A DNA stretch of 48,281 bases, taken from the NCBI GenBank assembly GCA_020346245.1, contig CP070778.1:1149353-1197633 (forward strand), given 5' to 3'. The notes under the pieces were generated by a model. The model did no database searches and was not told the origin of the DNA. It was given only the letters and a program-made list of their open reading frames with translations. The DNA comes from Flavobacteriaceae bacterium (GTDB lineage: Bacteria > Bacteroidota > Bacteroidia > Flavobacteriales > Flavobacteriaceae). Shown piece after piece: positions 44,142 to 48,281 of this stretch; position 1 is the stretch's first letter; every line of letters begins with the position of its first letter. The position numbers and the translations under genes are program-made.

Positions 44142-45770
44142 TTATCCCAAAAACGGATAGCGATAATCCTCAGGTGTCACAAAAGTCTCTTTAATAAGTC
44201 TCGGCGAAACCCATCGAAGCAAGTTTTGAGCTGAACCCGCTTTGTCATTTGTCCCTGAAGCCCTGGCGCCACCAAAAGGTTGCTGACCCACTACGGCCCC
44301 GGTTGGTTTGTCGTTTATATAGAAGTTACCTGCGCTATTCTGCAAGACCCTGGTGGCTTCATCTATAGCATATCTGTCTTTTGCCAAAACAGCTCCTGTC
44401 AGGGCATATTCAGAGGTGTCATCGACCAGTTTTAGCGTTTTGGACCAATCCTTATCTTCATAAACATACACAGTAACAACCGGTCCAAACAATTCAGTTT
44501 CCATCGTTGAGTAATGAGGATCAGTGGTGAGAATCACTGTAGGGTCAATAAAATAACCCTTTGATTTATCATAATTACCTCCAACAACAATATTAGCATT
44601 CTTATCTTTTTTAGCCTGGTCAATATATGATGCTAATTTGTCAAATGATCCTTCATGTATTACAGCAGTAATAAAGTTGCTCATATCTTCTGGAGATCCG
44701 GGAGGATTAAATGATTCTACATCCTGCTTTACTAAATCCAAGATTTCCGCAGAAGTAGACTTTGGCAAATATACCCTGGAAGCCGCGCTACATTTTTGCC
44801 CCTGGAATTCAAACGCTCCTCGGGTGATTGCAGTAGCTACTTGTTGAGGTTTTGCTGTTGGATGCGCAATTATAAAATCTTTACCACCAGTTTCACCAAC
44901 AATTCTTGGATACGTTTTATAGCGGTCAATATTATTACCTATCTGCTTCCATAAAGATTTGAAAACATGAGTACTTCCCGTAAAATGAATTCCTGAGAAG
45001 TCGGCACTGGCCAAAACCGTGTCTGTTATCATTACCGGATCACCATATACCACGTTGATTACTCCATCTGGCAGACCAGCTTCCTTAAAAACGTCTACAA
45101 TAACTTTAGCGGAATAAATTTGACTGTCACTGGGTTTCCAAACGACCACGTTACCCATCATAGCCGCACTTGCAGGTAGATTTCCTGCTATTGCGGTAAA
45201 GTTAAAAGGTGTAATTGCATATATAAATCCTTCCAGCGGTCTGTATTCTACCCGATTCCATATGCCATCCGCTGATTCGGGCTGCTCTGAATATATCTGT
45301 GACATATAGGCAACATTAAACCTGAGGAAGTCTATTAACTCGCAGGCCGCATCAATTTCCGCCTGATGTATTGTTTTTGACTGAGCAAGCATAGTAGCTG
45401 CATTGATTTTAGCCCTGTAAGGCCCGGCAATAAGATCTGCTGCTTTTAAAAAAATACTGGCTCTTTGTTCCCATGCCAGTGACGCCCAGGCTTCTCTGGA
45501 TTTGAGCGCATTTTCAATGGCCAGGCCAACGTGACTTTTTTCAGCCAGGTAATATTTGCCTAAAATGTGTTTATGATCATGCGGTGGAGACATTGTACGG
45601 GTTGAGGCTGTGGTTATTTCATCACTTCCAATATATAATGGAACTTCCAGACTTCCTTCGAAGTATTCTTTATATTGCTTCAAAACCTCAACTCTTTCCG
45701 GAGAACCCGGAGCATAACTCTTTATTGGTTCATTAATAGCCATCGGTACTTCAAAAAAACCTTTCCCCAT
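44142..45770 (-). CDS. pruA: L-glutamate gamma-semialdehyde dehydrogenase (P5C dehydrogenase)
   Basis: NAD-dependent aldehyde dehydrogenase that oxidises the open form of pyrroline-5-carboxylate to glutamate, the second step of proline breakdown and part of arginine/ornithine breakdown. It has 542 residues, the size of single-function P5C dehydrogenases. The nucleotide site ITPFNFTAIAGNL, the catalytic Glu293 in VGETGGKDF and catalytic Cys327 in GQKCSAASR are present, with ETELFGPVVTVYVY and QQPFGGARASGTNDKAG near the end. No proline dehydrogenase gene is adjacent. A promoter lies about 30 bases upstream, just before the adaptor remnant. Confidence 0.96.
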   Translation of the reverse strand: MGKGFFEVPMAINEPIKSYAPGSPERVEVLKQYKEYFEGSLEVPLYIGSDEITTASTRTMSPPHDHKHILGKYYLAEKSHVGLAIENALKSREAWASLAWEQRASIFLKAADLIAGPYRAKINAATMLAQSKTIHQAEIDAACELIDFLRFNVAYMSQIYSEQPESADGIWNRVEYRPLEGFIYAITPFNFTAIAGNLPASAAMMGNVVVWKPSDSQIYSAKVIVDVFKEAGLPDGVINVVYGDPVMITDTVLASADFSGIHFTGSTHVFKSLWKQIGNNIDRYKTYPRIVGETGGKDFIIAHPTAKPQQVATAITRGAFEFQGQKCSAASRVYLPKSTSAEILDLVKQDVESFNPPGSPEDMSNFITAVIHEGSFDKLASYIDQAKKDKNANIVVGGNYDKSKGYFIDPTVILTTDPHYSTMETELFGPVVTVYVYEDKDWSKTLKLVDDTSEYALTGAVLAKDRYAIDEATRVLQNSAGNFYINDKPTGAVVGQQPFGGARASGTNDKAGSAQNLLRWVSPRLIKETFVTPEDYRYPFLG

Positions 45771-45800
45771 AATTACTTTATGTTAATTAAATTTACAGGT

Positions 45801-45831
45801 CAAAGGTACTAAAACCCTCAAGGTTTATAAA
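45801..45831 (-). promoter_or_regulatory. Promoter of pruA
   Basis: Minus strand: TTTA (45831-45828), 19-base spacer, TACCTTTG (45808-45801). The downstream box is a perfect TAnnTTTG; the upstream box matches TTTG at three of four bases. Confidence 0.5.
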
Positions 45832-45859
45832 ATTAAAACAAGGTAAAAGAAGTCATTAA

Positions 45860-46168
45860 TTTAGGGCGAAGGGGGCACTAAATTTAAAAGAAGGAATGTA
45901 TCTCGAAGCAAACCTTAATGCCAAACAGGAAATGGATGCCATTGAAATAGATAGAAGTCTCTTGCTAGAGAATAATCAAATTTTTGTAGTCAAAGATTCG
46001 ATTCTTGATCTCATAGACGTTAATCCCGTTTACTTTTCGAATAAGAAAGTAGTTTTGAAAGAAGTGCCGGAAGGAACAACGATAATTACAAGACCAGTGG
46101 TAGGAGCTTATGCCGGAATGTTGGTAAAAAAATATAAAGGTGAAACTGCCAAAAATCTGAACCAATGA
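45860..46168 (+). pseudogene. C-terminal remnant of an RND efflux membrane-fusion (adaptor) protein
   Basis: The frame from just after a TAA at 45857 to the TGA at 46168 encodes only the last ~100 residues of an RND periplasmic adaptor: LKEGMYLEANL, AIEIDRSLLLENNQIFVVKDS and PVVGAYAGMLVKKYKG match the membrane-proximal end of such proteins. The signal peptide, hairpin, lipoyl and beta-barrel parts are absent; upstream lie stop codons in all frames and then the opposite-strand pruA promoter. An ATG at 45896 lies inside the conserved EGMYLEA motif, so it is probably an internal Met, though a 90-residue product is possible. The stop overlaps the permease start as ATGA, the normal adaptor-permease junction. 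This looks like a 5' deletion; an assembly join is the alternative. Confidence 0.75.
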
Positions 46169-48281
46169 GAAGAATAATTGAATACTTTATCAAATATCAT
46201 GTGGCGGTGAATGTCATTATTCTGGCCATTTTTGTATTTGGTATTTTAGGTGCTTTATCATTAAAGTCATCATTTTTCCCACTGGCGGATTCAAAAAACA
46301 TTCTCATTACAATTACCTATCCAGGCGCTTCCCCATTGGAAGTTGAGGAAGGAATTGTATTAAAAATTGAAGATAATCTAAAAGGTCTGGAGGGGGTAGA
46401 ACGGGTTACTTCTACTTCCACGGAAAATAGCGGGAGGATAAATGTAGAAATTGAAAAAGGAAGAAATGTTGATTTCATGCTTCTGCAGGTTAAAAATGCT
46501 GTAGACAGGGTGCCCTCTTTTCCTACCGGGATGGAACCATTAGTTGTTTCAAAATTAGAACCGGTTAGGCCAACTATCAGTTTTGCAATTAGTGGGAACA
46601 ATATTCCGCTTGCTACTTTAAAACAAATAGCTCGTCAGATTGAAAATGATATCAGAGCTATTGATGGGATATCCCAAATAAGTATTTCTGGCTACCCGAA
46701 GGAGGAAATTGAAATAGCAGTTAATGAGAATAATTTACTTGCTTATGACATGTCTTTTGCGGATGTAGCGCAAGCAGTGGCAAACGCCAATATTCTTGTT
46801 ACCGGCGGGAATATTAAAACCAATGCAGAAGAGTATTTGATTAGAGCTAATAATAGGTCTTATTATGGCGATGAACTTTCTAATTTGATTATAAGGGCAG
46901 ATGCCGCAGGACAGACGGTACGCTTAAAGGATGTTGCAATAGTAAGAGACCGCTTTTCAGAATCACCTAATGCTGCCTACTTTAATGGAGATTTGTCTGT
47001 AACTACCACTATAACCAGTACTAATACAGAAGATCTAATTTCATCTGCAGAAAAAGTTAGAAATTATATTGAAGAGTTTAATCAGAAATATAATAACGTT
47101 CAGTTAAATGTTGTTCGTGATCTTTCTGTAACTCTCACTCAACGGACCGAATTACTTACCAAAAATGCTATTATGGGGATGATTTTGGTTTTGTTATTTC
47201 TTTCCGTTTTTCTCAATACGCGTTTGGCGTTTTGGGTGGCCTTTGGCCTTCCCGTTGCATTTTTAGCCATGTTTGTTTTCGCAGGGTTCTTTAACGTTAC
47301 TATTAATATCCTTTCCTTATTTGGGATGATTATAGTAATTGGAATCCTGGTTGATGATGGGATTGTAATAGCCGAAAACATATATCAGCATTATGAGAAA
47401 GGAAAATCGGCCATTCAGGCGGCACTTGAAGGTACTTTGGAAGTAATCCCACCTATTGTTACGGCTATAGTAACTACAATTTTGGCCTTTTCTATCTTTC
47501 TTTTTCTAGATGGGAGGGTTGGCGAATTTTTTGCTGAAGTATCTGTTATTGTCATAATAACATTATTGGTTTCTTTACTTGAAGCCTTGATAATACTCCC
47601 AGCTCACTTGGCACATTCCAAGGCTTTGCAACGACAGGATCCAAATGATCAGTCTGGAATGGCTAAGATTTTTGCGCGGTTGAAGATAATTAACAAGTGG
47701 GGAGACGACGTCATGTCCTGGTTTAGGGATAAGGCTTATACTCCAACACTTGCATTTGCAATGCGCTATAAATTATTAACTTTTTCTTTTTTTGTATTTG
47801 CTTTAATACTCACCTTTGGATCTATAGGAGGTGGTATAATTCGTATGACTTTTTTCCCAAATACGGCGAGTGACCAGGTGCAGGTAGAATTGCTTATGCC
47901 AAATGGAACTAATGAGCGTGTAACAGATTCCATAATTTCATTAATAGAGGAAAAAGCCGAATTAGTCAACCAGGAGCTTACTGAACAATATCTTAAAGGC
48001 ACAGGCAAAGTACTTTATAAAAATGTTATTCGAAATGTAGGGCCCGGTTCTGCTGCAGCTACACTTTCTATCAATTTGTTGCCAGGTGAAGAACGCCCTA
48101 ATATAATTACATCGGATGTGGTATCTAATCGTCTCCGAGAATTGGTGGGTCCTGTAATTGGTGTTGAGAGTTTAATCTATGGTTCAGGAAGAAATTTTGG
48201 AGGAGACCCTGTCTCTGTTTCTTTGTTAGGGTATAATATTGAAGAATTAAAAGGGGCAAAGGATGAGCTAAAAGCTGCTAT
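46165..48281 (+). CDS. RND efflux transporter permease, 3' end outside window
   Basis: Proton-driven inner-membrane pump subunit of the RND superfamily. About 705 residues are visible; the right edge cuts the gene (full RND permeases are about 1,000-1,100 residues). It begins MRRIIEYFIKYHVAVNVIIL with the first membrane helix, then the periplasmic porter domain with FPLADSKNILITITYPGASP, a membrane block from about 330 with FGMIIVIGILVDDGIVIAEN, where the paired Asp residues are the proton relay, and after residue 530 the second half with TFFPNTASDQVQVEL. It starts within the stop of the adaptor remnant (ATGA). The substrate is unknown. Confidence 0.94.
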   Translation, partial: MRRIIEYFIKYHVAVNVIILAIFVFGILGALSLKSSFFPLADSKNILITITYPGASPLEVEEGIVLKIEDNLKGLEGVERVTSTSTENSGRINVEIEKGRNVDFMLLQVKNAVDRVPSFPTGMEPLVVSKLEPVRPTISFAISGNNIPLATLKQIARQIENDIRAIDGISQISISGYPKEEIEIAVNENNLLAYDMSFADVAQAVANANILVTGGNIKTNAEEYLIRANNRSYYGDELSNLIIRADAAGQTVRLKDVAIVRDRFSESPNAAYFNGDLSVTTTITSTNTEDLISSAEKVRNYIEEFNQKYNNVQLNVVRDLSVTLTQRTELLTKNAIMGMILVLLFLSVFLNTRLAFWVAFGLPVAFLAMFVFAGFFNVTINILSLFGMIIVIGILVDDGIVIAENIYQHYEKGKSAIQAALEGTLEVIPPIVTAIVTTILAFSIFLFLDGRVGEFFAEVSVIVIITLLVSLLEALIILPAHLAHSKALQRQDPNDQSGMAKIFARLKIINKWGDDVMSWFRDKAYTPTLAFAMRYKLLTFSFFVFALILTFGSIGGGIIRMTFFPNTASDQVQVELLMPNGTNERVTDSIISLIEEKAELVNQELTEQYLKGTGKVLYKNVIRNVGPGSAAATLSINLLPGEERPNIITSDVVSNRLRELVGPVIGVESLIYGSGRNFGGDPVSVSLLGYNIEELKGAKDELKAA

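Noticed and set aside
46165..48281. Complete tripartite RND efflux operon
   Set aside because: Only the adaptor tail and a permease cut by the window edge are present, and no outer-membrane factor gene is visible.

Overview
The window reads as a chromosomal segment of a member of the Bacteroidota, most likely family Flavobacteriaceae; I do not claim a genus. The signs are: an AT-rich composition; a dcw cluster that runs mraY-murD-ftsW-murG-murC-ftsQ-ftsA-ftsZ without ddlB; a 636-residue FtsZ with a very long acidic linker; a short primary sigma factor of 287 residues without region 1.1; PorT and TamL family envelope proteins; menaquinone synthesis; and several promoter elements of the Bacteroidetes form TAnnTTTG. 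I see no prophage, insertion sequence, CRISPR array or rRNA gene.

Layout. Bases 2-9855 hold the cell-wall and division cluster on the + strand, with overlapping or near-abutting genes and a strong terminator after ftsZ. yqeY and a small DksA/TraR-type zinc-finger gene follow, then tRNA-Arg(UCG), a very long hairpin and a 48-base tandem repeat (10866-11037). Bases 11208-20398 are the most accessory part: an orphan periplasmic solute-binding protein, an undescribed 605-residue flavoprotein-like enzyme, a small zinc-ribbon protein, a complete cyanophycin set (cphA synthetase, divergent cphB cyanophycinase, iaaA isoaspartyl peptidase) and ypdA. Bases 20643-31587 are mostly housekeeping: a CBS-domain protein, rpe, a large beta-propeller/cytochrome c lipoprotein, the sigma factor, rpsO-pnp, an unknown lipoprotein, accD and fbaA. 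Bases 31648-42671 hold tamL, a SpoU-type rRNA methyltransferase, porT, ubiE/menG, the trkA-trkH potassium system, an aminotransferase, a fatty-acid desaturase and rsmG. The last part has a second orphan solute-binding protein with a calcium-loop tail, pruA, a 5'-truncated remnant of an RND efflux adaptor, and an RND permease cut by the right edge.

How the genes work together. The dcw genes make lipid I and lipid II and build the Z ring. The cyanophycin genes form a closed storage cycle: CphA polymerises Asp and Arg, CphB cuts the polymer to beta-Asp-Arg dipeptides, and IaaA splits these to Asp and Arg. TamL and PorT belong to outer-membrane biogenesis and type IX secretion. The sigma factor encoded here probably reads the TAnnTTTG elements seen before ypdA, rpe, rpsO, fbaA, tamL and pruA.

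The items that most deserve a second look are the 605-residue nitronate-monooxygenase/PfaD-like protein with a cysteine-rich insert, the complete cyanophycin cluster, the structured repeats after tRNA-Arg, and the decayed RND adaptor. I found no clear multi-gene defence or secretion system that is wholly new.
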